From Trichosporon coremiiforme (Eukaryota; Basidiomycota; Tremellomycetes; Trichosporonales; Trichosporonaceae), in the NCBI GenBank assembly GCA_039545355.1, contig BCJJ01000013.1, forward strand, positions 1-64,000: a stretch of 64,000 nucleotides of DNA. Reading direction: 5' to 3'. Positions 21,128 through 31,198 of the stretch are shown piece by piece. Under the pieces are notes generated by a model. That model saw only the letters and a program-made list of their open reading frames with translations. It was not told the DNA's origin and searched no databases. The position numbers and the translations under genes are program-made. The first letter of the stretch is position 1, and each line of letters begins with the position of its first letter.

Positions 21128-21888
21128 GTTATCAGTTGAAGAGCAGTCCACGAACACCTCCGCGCCCATTAAATATTGGGCTGTCCTGATCGACTAGTGC
21201 CACTGCTCACGCTAACTCGTGCGGGTTAGGTTTGCGGGTTTGGGCACGAGTCGGCGAGGCCGCCGCCGCTGCAAGCGCCGCCTCGCTGATGTTCTCTGAA
21301 CGCAGTGAAGCCCGAGGGGCCGCACGAGACCGCAGAAGGACACATCGCCGAAGTGTGAAGTGTGCGAGGAGATAGCGCACTAAGATAGCGTATGCAATCA
21401 CGAAAGGCTGCTAGCGTGCATTCTGGCTGTGCACTAGTTCGGCGGGTCGCGCTCAGAATAGCGGAACATCGGGCGGGACACCGGAAGAGTGCCACGCTCC
21501 CGCTGATCGCTGCTCGTGAGGATCGCCGGCTGGTCGGATGATCTTCGGGTGATTCACGACGCTCAATGCCGGGACAGCGAAGACCGAAGAGGGGTCCCCA
21601 ACATCCGAGTCAGCCTGGTCGCAAAGACTCACTCGATGCATTCGAGCTCGTCCATGCGTTCATCGCATGGTTCAGAGTCATGTGACCTGTGGGAACATGG
21701 TCTACGACAACGCGGAATGGTGGGTGCAACGGGAAGTTCGGTCATGGAGCAGCGCGCTATGACGTAGTCGGTCTTGCCGTTTGCTTTGCTGTTGGCTGTG
21801 AGGCAGTGGCAGGAAGCTTCCAGACCATTCACCCCGGTCAACCTGCCCAGTCTGTTTGCCTGTGCCGCGGGCCATGCATGCTCTTACA

Positions 21889-21894
21889 TATAGA
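21889..21894 (+). promoter_or_regulatory. TATA-like element (ATATAG)
   Basis: ACATATAG at 21887-21894 sits 53 bp before the end of the non-coding first exon at 21947, suitably placed for a short leader for the split-start gene. Confidence 0.4.
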
Positions 21895-21946
21895 ACTCGG
21901 GTCGGCCTAGTCTTTCGCATCACTTCATCCCCGAGAAGCAGCAATC

Positions 21947-22594
21947 AGTGAGTCCGAGGCATCCAAGGCAGCCATCCGTCCACAGTGTCTGACAGCAGTG
22001 TCCGGCCAGAGCAACGACCCCTACAACCGTCCCCCCGTCGAGGGCAAGTTCAACATGGAGAACGCGGACCGCTACGACGACCCTGCCGTCGACCCCCGTG
22101 CCTCTGGCCCCGGCTCCGGCCTCGGCGTCCAGGAGGGCGACCGCGCTGCGCGCACCGACGCCAAGATTGCGCAGAACGCTGCTCGCGGCCTCCAGTCCGA
22201 CTCGGTTCAGAGCCAGGGCGCCGCAGCCACCGGTACCGCCGGCACTGCCGCCGGCTCGGGCCAGGGCTACGCATCGTCTGGCCTCTCGTCTGGCCAATCT
22301 ACCCAGCAGGGCCAGGGCCAGCAGGGCCAGCGGACCCAGGGTCTCGGCCAGACCGGTCAGGGCCAGCAGCGCCAGGGTGGTGTTGGCGGCGTTGGCGGCG
22401 TCGGCGGCCGCGACCCGTACGACCGTCCCCCCGTTGAGGGCCAGTTCGACTTGACCAACGCCGACCGCTACGACGACCCCTCGGTCGACCCCCGCGCGAC
22501 CGGCCCCGGCTCCGGCTTCGGCCTCTCCGAGGGCCAGCAGGCCCGCCAGACCGACGCTCGCATGGCCGGTCAGGGTCAGGGCCAGCAGCGCTAA
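21947..22594 (+). CDS. Hydrophilic Gly/Gln-rich repeat protein; start codon split by an intron
   Basis: The long frame from 21999 has no usable ATG near its conserved N-terminus. A strong intron, 21948-21998 (51 nt: GTGAGT donor, CTGAC branch about 10 nt before the CAG acceptor), joins the A at 21947 to TG at 21999 and so creates ATG-TCC. Upstream in that frame a TAG occurs at about 21909 with no ATG between. The product (198 residues) holds two copies of a module, 'DPYNRPPVEGKFN.ENADRYDDP' and 'DPYDRPPVEGQFD.TNADRYDDP', each followed by 'VDPRA.GPGSG', separated by a Gly/Gln-rich linker of about 80 residues. It is very hydrophilic, has no Cys and no membrane helix, and is probably disordered, similar in style to stress-induced hydrophilins. 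Function is not known. Confidence 0.8.
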   Translation, partial: SESEASKAAIRPQCLTAVSGQSNDPYNRPPVEGKFNMENADRYDDPAVDPRASGPGSGLGVQEGDRAARTDAKIAQNAARGLQSDSVQSQGAAATGTAGTAAGSGQGYASSGLSSGQSTQQGQGQQGQRTQGLGQTGQGQQRQGGVGGVGGVGGRDPYDRPPVEGQFDLTNADRYDDPSVDPRATGPGSGFGLSEGQQARQTDARMAGQGQGQQR

Positions 22595-22740
22595 GTTGGA
22601 AGCAATGCGCTGAAATAGAAGTAAACAGAAGTATGCCATGAGTATATCCACGAACGAGTCGGTGGGCAGCCAAAAGACGCACTGACAAATTGACTTGACT
22701 GCTCATATACATTCATAGACTTTTTACAACTCGAAGGAGC

Positions 22741-24096
22741 TTAGAGCTTGGCGAGGGCAGGAGGGATGTAGTTGCTGTACTCCTTGGAGCGGACCTTGTC
22801 GAGGTCCTTCTGGGTGATCTCGCGGACCTCGGCGGCGTAGTCGTAACCGAGACGGTCCTTGGAGGTGGTGCCCTTCTTGTAGAAGTCGGCCTTGCGGAGG
22901 ACAGTGACGATGCAGGATCCGCCGAGACCGACGTTGTGGGTGAGCGCGTTGCGGACGTTGGGAACCTGGAGAGGGCCGGCCTCGCCGCGCGCCTGGAGAG
23001 TCATGTAGAAGACCATGCCGAGGCCGGTCGCACCGAGCGGGTGGCCCTTGGACTCGAGGCCGCCCGAGGGGTTCACGACGTACTTGCCGCCGTACGTGTT
23101 GTCGCCAGCGTCGATGAGCTCGTGCGCCTTGCCCTCGGGGCAGAGGCCGAGCGCCTCGTACGTGATGAGCTCGTTGGGCGCGAAGCAGTCGTGGCACTCG
23201 AGCACCTGCACGTCGTTGGCAGTGATGCCCGCCTGCTTGTACGCCTGGGCGGCGGCCTTGCGGCCCATGTCGGTGCCGGCAAGCTCAATGCGAGAGCGGG
23301 TCTCGTAGAGCTTGGGCGAGTCGGTGGCGACACCGACACCGGCGACCTCGACGGCGCGGTCCTCCAGGCCGTACTTCTTGATAAAGTCCTCCGAGACAAC
23401 GATCGCGCACGCGGCACCGTCAGAGGTGGGCGAGCACATGGGGAGGGTCAGCTCGCGAGTGATCTTGCGGGCGGCGCCGACCTCCTCGGGCGAAGGAGTG
23501 AAGCGGAACTGCGAGTAGGGGTTCTTGGCCGAGTGCTTGTGGTTCTTGGACGAGATCTTGAACAGGTGCTCGGGCTTGGAGCCGTAGCGCTCCTGGTGCT
23601 CGAGGCCGGCGGCGGCGAAGATGATGGCAGCGCCGGGACCCTTCTGCTTGACGGGGTACTGCTTCGACTCCTCAATCTCGGTCAGCTGCATGTGGGTGCC
23701 GAGGAGGGGCGGGGTGCGGTCGTCCCAGTGCGACTTGAGCGATCCGGGGCTCATCTTCTCGAAGCCAAGGGCGAGGGCGCAGTCGACCTGGCCGGAAGCG
23801 ACCGAGTTGACGGCCGAGACAAAGGCAGAGGAGCCAGTCGAACAGTTGTTGTTCATGTTGACGATGGGAATCGAGGTCATGCCGAGCTGGTAGAGGACGC
23901 GCTGACCGCAGGTCGAGTCACCGTAGACGTAGCCGACGGCGGCGGTCTCGACCTGGTCGTAGGTGAGGCCGGCGTCGAGGAGGGCCTTGACGGAGGCCTC
24001 GAGGCCGAGCTCGGGGTAGTCGCGGAGGCCGCGGGGCTTGTCGAACTTTGTGGAGCCGACGCCGACGACGAATGCCTTGCGGGGAGAGTAGACCAT
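22741..24096 (-). CDS. SCP2/SCP-x-type thiolase, peroxisomal
   Basis: 451 residues from the ATG at 24096 (context ACAACCATGG); a longer frame to 24183 adds residues that do not resemble the family. The start 'RKAFVVGVGSTKF' and 'MNNNCSTGSSAF' with the nucleophilic Cys are typical of SCP-x thiolases, as are 'ECHDCFAPNELITYEALGL', 'NPSGGLESKGHPLGATG' with the catalytic His, and 'NVGLGGSC'. It is expected to cleave 3-ketoacyl-CoA with CoA in beta-oxidation, perhaps of branched or long chains. There is no C-terminal SCP2 sterol-carrier domain. The last three residues are AKL, a peroxisomal targeting signal (PTS1). The neighbouring nitronate monooxygenase, transcribed the same way, also ends AKL. 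Confidence 0.95.
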   Translation of the reverse strand: MVYSPRKAFVVGVGSTKFDKPRGLRDYPELGLEASVKALLDAGLTYDQVETAAVGYVYGDSTCGQRVLYQLGMTSIPIVNMNNNCSTGSSAFVSAVNSVASGQVDCALALGFEKMSPGSLKSHWDDRTPPLLGTHMQLTEIEESKQYPVKQKGPGAAIIFAAAGLEHQERYGSKPEHLFKISSKNHKHSAKNPYSQFRFTPSPEEVGAARKITRELTLPMCSPTSDGAACAIVVSEDFIKKYGLEDRAVEVAGVGVATDSPKLYETRSRIELAGTDMGRKAAAQAYKQAGITANDVQVLECHDCFAPNELITYEALGLCPEGKAHELIDAGDNTYGGKYVVNPSGGLESKGHPLGATGLGMVFYMTLQARGEAGPLQVPNVRNALTHNVGLGGSCIVTVLRKADFYKKGTTSKDRLGYDYAAEVREITQKDLDKVRSKEYSNYIPPALAKL

Positions 24097-24857
24097 GGTT
24101 GTGGACTGAGGTATGGGGAGCAGTTGACGGGATGACAGCAAGGATGAAAGGAAGGAAGGATGGCATGGTGAATAAGTAGTCACTTGGTGGCCCGAATGCC
24201 GTCCGCTTAAGGGTCATACCCGACCTCAGACACTCATGGGCACTGACGGCGCCCGCCTCCCCACTAGCAACTGCAATCGGAATACTCTAGCCTCTCTGCT
24301 CCTTTGTGCATCCATCCGCTCTCTGCATCAGACATGGGTCGGCACAAGGCTACCCCTGGGACGTGCATGCATAGTGTCGGCCGCTGTGTGCGTAGCGGAC
24401 GCGGCGGTCAGCGTTCTCTCCCCAGACTGAGTGCAAGTGGGCGGCTTCGGCGATGACCGACGTTCCTCGTTTCCCGTGCACCACCGGGGTTCTTCCCCCC
24501 TCTCCCCCCCCCCACGACGCCAAGAGCTCTTTGTCAACAGATGTTTGGTAACAACCTCTTGTTCACTGAGACTTTTAGTCAAGTGATATTCGTAACAAGC
24601 ACATTGCATACAGGGGGCGTTCAACCGTTCCTTTCACCAGCCACCCGGCGTCCGTGCTTCGCGAAGCTCATAGACGCTCTCGTCGATGTTCTTGCCGAGC
24701 TGTGCATCGAATGTTTGATGATCACTGCACCACTGCACCACTGCATGGTAGTATTGGTCAGGCAGGGCGGAGACGAGCAACCATTGTCCTTTCCAGCGAG
24801 CAACTCTCCCGTTTCCTAACGAATCGCTGCATACACTACTGCTGACATAAACTACGT
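24097..24857. other. Intergenic between two same-strand peroxisomal genes
   Basis: About 760 bp, presumably the thiolase promoter and the 3' region of the monooxygenase gene. It contains a C10 run near 24506. Open frames here have no recognisable content. Confidence 0.5.
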
Positions 24858-25942
24858 TTAGAGCTTCGCCTTTCCTCGGAGGTCGCCGGCGCACGTCTGG
24901 ATAGACTTGACGGCGCCCTCGACGAGCTCGTCGACAATCTCCTTTGCCGTCAAGACCTCGGTGATGCGCGGGGCGTTCTCTCCCATGATCCAGATCTTGC
25001 CCTCAATCGAGCGCTCGGGGTGCTTCTCGAGCTCGTGCATGTGCGGGACAATGCCGCGGGACGTGAGCTCCTCGATCTCCTTCTGGCGAGTGTCGTTCCA
25101 CTCGGCGACATAGGGCGTCTTCTTGCATCGCAGCGGACGGCCAGAGTAGATGACGGTACGGGTCGTCTCGCCCCACTGCGTGCTGAGGATCTGGTTCTTG
25201 TGCGCCTTGGGCGCGGCAGCCTCGACAGACGCGACGAAGCGCGTGCCGACCCACACACCGGCCGCGCCGTACGAGAGCGCTGCCGCCAGAGAACGGCCGT
25301 CCGTCACGCCACCGGCACCGAGGACAATGATGTCCTTTCCGCTGGGCGACTTGCGTCCCTTGGCCGCGTCAACAACGGCAGGCAGGAGGATGGAGAACGG
25401 CACGTCGCCGGTGTGGCCACCGCCCTCGCCGCCCTGGGCAATGACCATGTCGACGCCCGCGTCGCAAACCTTGGCGACGTGCTTCGGGTGTCCGATCATG
25501 TTGGCGACGACGACGCCGCCCTTGTGCAGCTTGTCAACGACGGCGGGGGGACACACACCGATGGCGCAGACGAAGAGCGCCGTCTTCTCCTCGATGATGA
25601 TGTCGACGAGCTCGTCGAGGTGCCCGTGCGTGTAGTCGTGGTTTGTCTTGCGCGCGCCGCCGCCGATCTTGGGCAAAGCCAGGTCGACGCCGAACTTGGC
25701 GTTCTTGTCGTTCAGGTAGCCCTTGAGCTCGGCGATGTTCATGCGCAGCTGCTTCGGGGTCATGGACAGGCCGCCGATGACGCCGAGGCCGCCCGCGTTG
25801 GTGACCGCGGCGGCGAGGCGGGGGCCGGACGCGACGAACATGCCGGCGAGCAGCACGGGGTGCTGGATGTCGACTGTTGTTAGCAGGGACTAAGTGTGAT
25901 GGACGCACAGAGCTGGGTGAGGGGGGTCTGGATGAGGGCCAT
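24858..25942 (-). CDS. Nitronate monooxygenase (2-nitropropane dioxygenase family), peroxisomal
   Basis: Model: 25909-25942 joined to 24858-25873, with a 35-nt intron (GTGCGT donor, CTAAC branch, CAG acceptor), giving 349 residues starting 'MALIQTPLTQLFDIQHPVLL'. Family marks: 'VTNAGGLGVIGG' for FMN phosphate, 'VVANMIGHPKHVAKVCDAGVD', 'AQGGEGGGHTGD' with the active-site His, 'VLGAGGVTDGRSLAAALSYGAAGVWVGTRF'. The enzyme uses FMN and oxygen to oxidise alkyl nitronates to carbonyl compounds and nitrite, a detoxification of compounds such as 3-nitropropionate. The C-terminal AKL is a PTS1, so a peroxisomal location is predicted. The nitrite it releases connects loosely with the P450nor gene 6 kb away. 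Confidence 0.93.
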
Positions 25943-27531
25943 GGCTGCAAGCTGTTTGACTGTTTGGCTGGCTATTGGTGAGAAGATGAGCTCACGGGAG
26001 ATGGACAAGGAGGTGGTATATGAGGGGTGGGTCTAATCGTCGTGGTGTCGTTGGGTGCCGAAAGCCGACGTCGTGGGGACCCGGTAATCAATTGACCGAC
26101 CTGCGTCCGGGGCCCGGGTTCCGTTGGATCGTTGGTGGGATCGTGGTCGCCCGGCTCCCTCGTGCGAAGGAGTCACATGAAGGCATTGCGTCTGGACTGG
26201 AAACAAGCGCAGAGACTATGGCACAGACGTCGCTGGAAGTGGCTTGCGCGAGGTCACCTCCAAGTATCGGAAAACAAAACAAAAAGAAGCATCGCCTACT
26301 CGGGACCTCAACGACCCCCGCCACCCCCCCCGGCACACTCCACGACCCACACAAGAGTTTGACAATCTCTCTTACACTCTCACTCACTTACTCACTCACT
26401 CGCTCACTCGGCTGCATCGATGTCTGGCACTACACCCGTCCTCTGTGCTTCTGCAGCGCCCGATGTTCCGCGGTGACAGTGCTCCGAACCCTCCTACGCT
26501 TGACTAGGATAAGGTGGGAGGTCACGTGTACTGACCCCATTTGTGGAAAGTCTCGACCGAGCGTCATCGGTGACTGGTTCGATCGCCAGGCTGACACAAC
26601 CGCTACGCCCAACAACCAGCGCGAGGTGTACGATGTAGTAACCAGATGGGTGAGCGCATGTTCCGTTCCAGCCTATGCCGTGCATCTTATGAACCTTCTG
26701 CGACGCCGACAGCCGCTTCTTCATCAGCGGTCGCACCGGTTCGGCACGCTTCGACCGGCTTCCACCATACGACATGTCTTCCCTTCCGATGTCCCAGTGG
26801 CCAGGACGGACGAACACGAGACGCCAAGATGCATCAGGCTCACTGCTAAACGAGCAGTGGTGGGCGCCGTTCGGACGTTCCCGCGTGATAATCGGAGTGC
26901 CTGCATAACGCCAAGAACGCGATGACTGCGATGGGGCCAGGCGGACCTGGCGGACCTGGCGGCTGCCAACTTGGGTCGTACCTGTCCTTCGTCTGTTGCC
27001 TGTTCCGACGAACAGCGACCAGCCTCCAGGTCACCGACCCCCTACAGACCTTCAGCACGTACAACATACTGTGCGGCGGCTCCCCGGCTGTCTGCATTCC
27101 GAGTTGCCAGTTGCAGCTCTTCGGCGTGAACTCCGCAGGGCGAGGCAGGAACAGGCACGTCCGGAGCATCGGTCTCGCTCGTCATTGCGAGTAGTGAGCG
27201 CGTGAACGTGGGTGCCGACATTACCGAGCTCGCAATTGAGAGGGGTGGCGGGAGGAGGATCGCGGGCCTTGCGGAGCGCTCGTCGTCAACGGCCAGCGAC
27301 AGGAACAGAGTTCCAGAGCCTCGGTCGGCCTCTTGATTATCACCTCGGTCACAACGGTCGCCAACCGAGCGAACCGCGTGGATCAGCACGAAGCGAGTCA
27401 AACGAGCGCCAAGCGGCCTCACTGTCGAGACGTGCTGTTCCCACGACGTCGAACATGGTGGAAGCATGCTACGTCAGAGACACCAGACTGACCGAGCTGT
27501 CTGGGACTCGCTGGGACTCGCTGGGACGCTG
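25943..27531. other. Long divergent promoter region with microsatellite and short tandem repeats
   Basis: About 1.6 kb between divergent genes (monooxygenase to the left, LURP-one gene to the right). It holds a degenerate (CTCA)n tract at about 26377-26410, a doubled GGACCTGGC near 26944, and two and a half copies of CTGGGACTCG at 27501-27527 just before a TATA box. A 301-codon open frame at 26020-26925 was judged spurious. Confidence 0.55.
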
Positions 27532-27538
27532 TATATAA
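27532..27538 (+). promoter_or_regulatory. TATA box (TATATAA)
   Basis: TATATAA lies 55 bp before the ATG at 27593 and directly after the CTGGGACTCG repeats. Confidence 0.65.
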
Positions 27539-27592
27539 CGCTCGCTGAGCCGTGCCGTGCATGTCATCCCCACCAACAAACACATCGTCATC

Positions 27593-28228
27593 ATGTCTAC
27601 CGTTGAGCTTGTCGCCGTCGAGCCCCCTCTCCAGTACTTCAAGATCGAGGGCATTGTCCGCACGGACCCCACGACGCTGGTCCTCCACAAGAACCTCTAC
27701 GCCGATGCCCCCACCGACTACAAGATCACCGACACCAAGGGCGCGACGGTCGTGACACTCAAGGCCAAGGACCACTCGCTGCGCGACAAGCGCAAGATTC
27801 TCGACAGCACCGGCCAGGAGCTCTACGTCATCCAGGACAAGCTCATGTCGATCCACACCGAGATGGTCGCCAAGCGCGACGGCATCCAGCTCTTCAAGGT
27901 CATTGACGAGTCGACCGCCAACTCGGATGCCCGCATGAAGGTCGAGCTCTCCGAGTACATCACAGAGTCCGGTGACAAGCAGACCCTCGAGCTCCTCGGC
28001 GACTGGTTCGGCGACAACGCCCAGCTCTCCTTCTACGACAAGGACAACAAGCGCCCCGGCCAGGTCATTGCCAAGGCCTCGCGCAACTCGATGGAGGTCA
28101 AGCCCGGCTCCTACGACGACCAGACCTACTTTGTCACCGTTGCCCCTGGTGTCGACCTCGCCATCATGTCCGGCATCGCCGTCTGCTTCGACGAGATCCG
28201 CCGCGGCCTCGAGTACGGCGCCGCCTAA
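27593..28228 (+). CDS. LURP-one-related (tubby-like fold) protein
   Basis: A single-exon frame of 211 residues. The start at 27593 (TCATCATGTCT) is preferred over an in-frame upstream codon because it follows the TATA box by 55 bp and gives a family-like N-terminus. Features are a beta-strand-rich pattern with 'YKITDTKGATVVTLKAKDHSLRDKRKILD', 'GQELYVIQDKLMSIHTEM' and the C-terminal hydrophobic helix 'DLAIMSGIAVCFDEI'. This matches the LURP-one (DUF567) family, which adopts a tubby/scramblase-like beta barrel around a central helix. Biochemical role is unknown; membrane or lipid association is possible. It is convergent with the PI-PLC-like gene, 128 bp apart. Confidence 0.8.
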   Translation: MSTVELVAVEPPLQYFKIEGIVRTDPTTLVLHKNLYADAPTDYKITDTKGATVVTLKAKDHSLRDKRKILDSTGQELYVIQDKLMSIHTEMVAKRDGIQLFKVIDESTANSDARMKVELSEYITESGDKQTLELLGDWFGDNAQLSFYDKDNKRPGQVIAKASRNSMEVKPGSYDDQTYFVTVAPGVDLAIMSGIAVCFDEIRRGLEYGAA

Positions 28229-28356
28229 GTAGTTCAGTCAGAAGTTTTCAGTAAAGGAGTTTTTAAGTTCAGGTAGCTTTCGGCTCTTATGAACATTGTC
28301 ATAACTTCATAGTCCTGCGGTCGCTCGCTAACGGAGCAACTGAACCACTAACTTTT

Positions 28357-29616
28357 TTACTCGTTCGTGTTGATGTAGTTGAGCGAGCGGAGGAGCTCGG
28401 CCATGCCGCCGTCGCCGCCGGCAGTGTCACGGTAGAAGTCCACCATGAGGGTCGCGCGGGGGCGCTGGCCGTCAAAGGCCTTCTGCAGCAGCCAGCGGGC
28501 GATGCGGGCGTTGACGCCGCCCTGCGTGCTGGCGTCCTGGTTGCTGCCGCCGCCGCTGAAGAGCGCGGACGCGCCCGCGAGGAGAGAGGAGACGCCGCCC
28601 GCGCTGCCGCCCGAAGCCATGTACTGCGGCGAGGCCGAGGGCATCTTGACGGCGCTCGTATAGTCGAGCGTGTACGGGTGGTTCGGGCCGTTGCCGTTAC
28701 CGCGGGGGCCGAGGGTGGGCTCGAGGTGCTGGGTGATGGCCTTGGCCTTGGCGCCAATGTCGCCCGTCTCGTACCAGTCGTGGATGCGGCAGGTGGTGCC
28801 GCGGATGTCGACCTCGAAGCCGTTGCTGTTGTTGTTGGGCCACTGGAGGGGCTTGAAGCCCTGGCCGTTAGGGAACTGCGAGTCGTTCGTCTTGGAGAAG
28901 CGCGAGAAGAAGTACGCCTTGCCGCGCACCTCGCCGAGCGTCGGGAGGAACTCGGAGAAGTACCAGTTGCCGCCAGACGTGAGCGCCTGCTCGACGATGG
29001 ACGGGAAGTTGGGGTCGTTGTCCTGCTCCTGCTTGATCGACGCGATGACAGTCTCGCGAGGGTTGCGCGCGAGGAAGTCGTTGATCCACCCGACGACCTC
29101 GTTCAGGTTGCTGGTCATGGGCTGGATGCCGTGGTAGCACTTGAGCTCGCCGTTGACGTTGCGGAAGCGGAGGTCGAGGAAGCGGACACCGTCCTCCAGC
29201 TGCTGGGCGACGTTGCCGCTCTGGCACTGCGAGATGAAGCCGCCAGTGTCAGACGTCGACTCGTGCGTGCCGGGGATCGTGATGTCGGCAAGAGCGCGGT
29301 CGTCGGGGAGGCCTCCCATCCAGTCGTTCGCGCCGGGCTTGGGGAGGAGCACAATCTTGTCCTCGTCAATGCCGAACGCGATCACGTTGCCGTTCGAGTT
29401 GAGACGGCGCCACCCGCGCTGGCGGTCGCCGTCCTCGATGGGGCGCACGTCGACCTGCGAGTCCTGTCCGTTCCAGTTGACCGAGAGGCGGATCGTGTCC
29501 TGGGGCACGGCGTTGACGTTGACGCGGTTTCCGTTCTTGTCGACGTTGTGGTCGCCGCCGTTGACGTTGACGCCGCGGACGTCGACGCCGCCCTGAGCTG
29601 CAATCTGGATGGCCAT
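28357..29616 (-). CDS. PI-PLC X-domain (PLC-like phosphodiesterase) protein
   Basis: An intronless frame of 419 residues, ATG at 29616 with a TATA box about 50 bp upstream. An N-terminal region of about 110 residues (Asn/Val-rich, beta-like) precedes the catalytic X domain: 'ADITIPGTHESTSDTGG' with the first catalytic His, 'GVRFLDLRF' for metal/substrate contact, 'GELKCYHGIQ' with the second His, and 'LARNPRETVIASIKQE'. This is the small single-domain phosphatidylinositol phospholipase C type found in bacteria and fungi. No signal peptide is visible, and PH, EF-hand and C2 modules are absent. The segment 'SLLAGASALFSGGGSNQD' near residue 350 is a low-complexity insert. Expected to cleave phosphatidylinositol, but substrate is unproven. 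Confidence 0.88.
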   Translation of the reverse strand: MAIQIAAQGGVDVRGVNVNGGDHNVDKNGNRVNVNAVPQDTIRLSVNWNGQDSQVDVRPIEDGDRQRGWRRLNSNGNVIAFGIDEDKIVLLPKPGANDWMGGLPDDRALADITIPGTHESTSDTGGFISQCQSGNVAQQLEDGVRFLDLRFRNVNGELKCYHGIQPMTSNLNEVVGWINDFLARNPRETVIASIKQEQDNDPNFPSIVEQALTSGGNWYFSEFLPTLGEVRGKAYFFSRFSKTNDSQFPNGQGFKPLQWPNNNSNGFEVDIRGTTCRIHDWYETGDIGAKAKAITQHLEPTLGPRGNGNGPNHPYTLDYTSAVKMPSASPQYMASGGSAGGVSSLLAGASALFSGGGSNQDASTQGGVNARIARWLLQKAFDGQRPRATLMVDFYRDTAGGDGGMAELLRSLNYINTNE

Positions 29617-29664
29617 GGTGATGGTTGTGGGTGGAAGAGCAACGTGTCGATCGGGGGCAGCGAC

Positions 29665-29671
29665 TATATAC
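29665..29671 (-). promoter_or_regulatory. TATA box (TATATAG on minus)
   Basis: CTATATA on the plus strand reads TATATAG on the minus strand, about 50 bp before the ATG of the PI-PLC-like gene at 29616. Confidence 0.55.
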
Positions 29672-31198
29672 GTCTTGATGGCGGCTGCGGCCGAGGTGAT
29701 TTGGTGATTCTATCCTTGGCCATGGCTGCATTGGCTGCCTTGGCTGCTCCGGCCATGCTGCCATGCTGCCGCTGCAGTGCTGTTGTCTGAGCCAGAGGCT
29801 GAACAAGCTCGGATGGAACGTGGCTCAATTAGCTAACAGTGGGATAAATGACGCCGTCAGGACGAAAACAACAACCCGCGTCCAATCGCGTCGAGATCAC
29901 CGCTCTTACACGCATACCCCATTCGGCAACCCCGACACCGCGTCTCCGCCTCGCCGTGTTCCAGCAGCCCTTGCCGCCCGCCCTGGGCGTCTATTCATCA
30001 CCACGCGCCCGATTGCGCCGTCGTCTGGTCCGAAGGTCATCCAAACTCATCGCGGACGCCGCAACAAAGGGGTCACCGGCGGCCATGGCGCTGCTGCCGC
30101 CGCCACCGCCGTCGTCGCTGGGGCGCGGCGCAAGCTGGTGGGAACGAACTGAGCCGAATCGAATCAGTTGTCTAACGTCTAGCGACAGGCGCGCAGCTAG
30201 GCGTGCAGGGCGATCGCTCTCAGGACATGAGCAGGGAGGGACTGAGGTGCACAGGCGCGCTGAGCATGGAGGCGTTGTTGAAGGAAAAAACGAGATGAGA
30301 GATGGAGTGAAAGTAAGATGAAGAGATGAGGGAAAAGGATCGACGCGGCGCATACAGAAGGAAGACGTGAGATCTACTCGTGCACGCCGAGATTACCGTC
30401 AGGGTTTGGAGCTACGCTCTTTCTGCACTGCCCACTCGTCCTTTCCTTGCAACAACTCTCTGCAGCCTCATCCATTGAGGATGACGCATTACGACGCCAG
30501 TGACGCACGAGGCTCGACGGGGCGGCGCCATGGCGCGTATCTGCGACAGGTAAGCACGCGGTTGTATGGTCGTCACCGCGTGTTGTTGGTAGCTGGCATC
30601 ATGCTCCTGAGGTCCGGTGCTGAAGCTGGGTTTTTGCATATCAATGGACAGCAACGGCTTGCGAGACACGATTCGGGCACCTCTGCTGTTGCAAGCGTGA
30701 GTCATCGTTATCGAAGGGACAACAACACCATCCGCGATTGAGGACATCGTCGCGACTACATCGTCATATGCGTGTGACTGTCGACTTCGCCCCATGGATC
30801 GTAGGACCTGATGCACTCAGAACCAGTGGCCATTCGCACGGCCGCAAGCGGGCGTGGCGATCCTACCGTGACACTGACGATCACTGATTCCAGTCAGACT
30901 TGACGTTAGAGTTCTTGCGTCGCCACCTCCTGGAGTAGGCACAGAAGATGGGGCCGAGCCCGACCTGCGCGAGGAGCGGCTTCTTCATGGACTGCTGAAA
31001 GTGTTGACGTTAAGAGTTCTGTGCCCACAGTCTTCAGGAGCGATTTCAGTGGTGGAAAGAACGGAAATGCTTCAAATGCTTCAATGACCGAGTTGCTTGT
31101 ACATGCATACACTTCTGATGTCTAGCAAGTTACAGTTGCGTGTTTACAATGCTCTATGTTCTAATCATCACTTGGTTCTATTGTGTTTTCTAGTGTGT
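29672..31198. other. Intergenic, no gene recognised
   Basis: About 1.5 kb upstream of the PI-PLC-like gene and downstream of the hemerythrin gene. Open frames of 100-160 codons occur on both strands but lack motifs, and their composition is not that of the neighbouring genes. Confidence 0.5.

Noticed and set aside
22936..24135. 399-codon plus-strand frame
   Set aside because: Antisense shadow of the thiolase gene; long because high GC at third codon positions removes stops from the opposite strand.
24097..24183. Upstream start for the thiolase gene
   Set aside because: Adds 29 residues unlike the family; the ATG at 24096 has better context and the conserved N-terminus follows directly.
26020..26925. 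301-codon plus-strand open frame in the promoter region
   Set aside because: No motif, odd composition, overlaps a (CTCA)n tract and the start lies in an obvious intergenic region; GC-rich sequence gives long random frames here.
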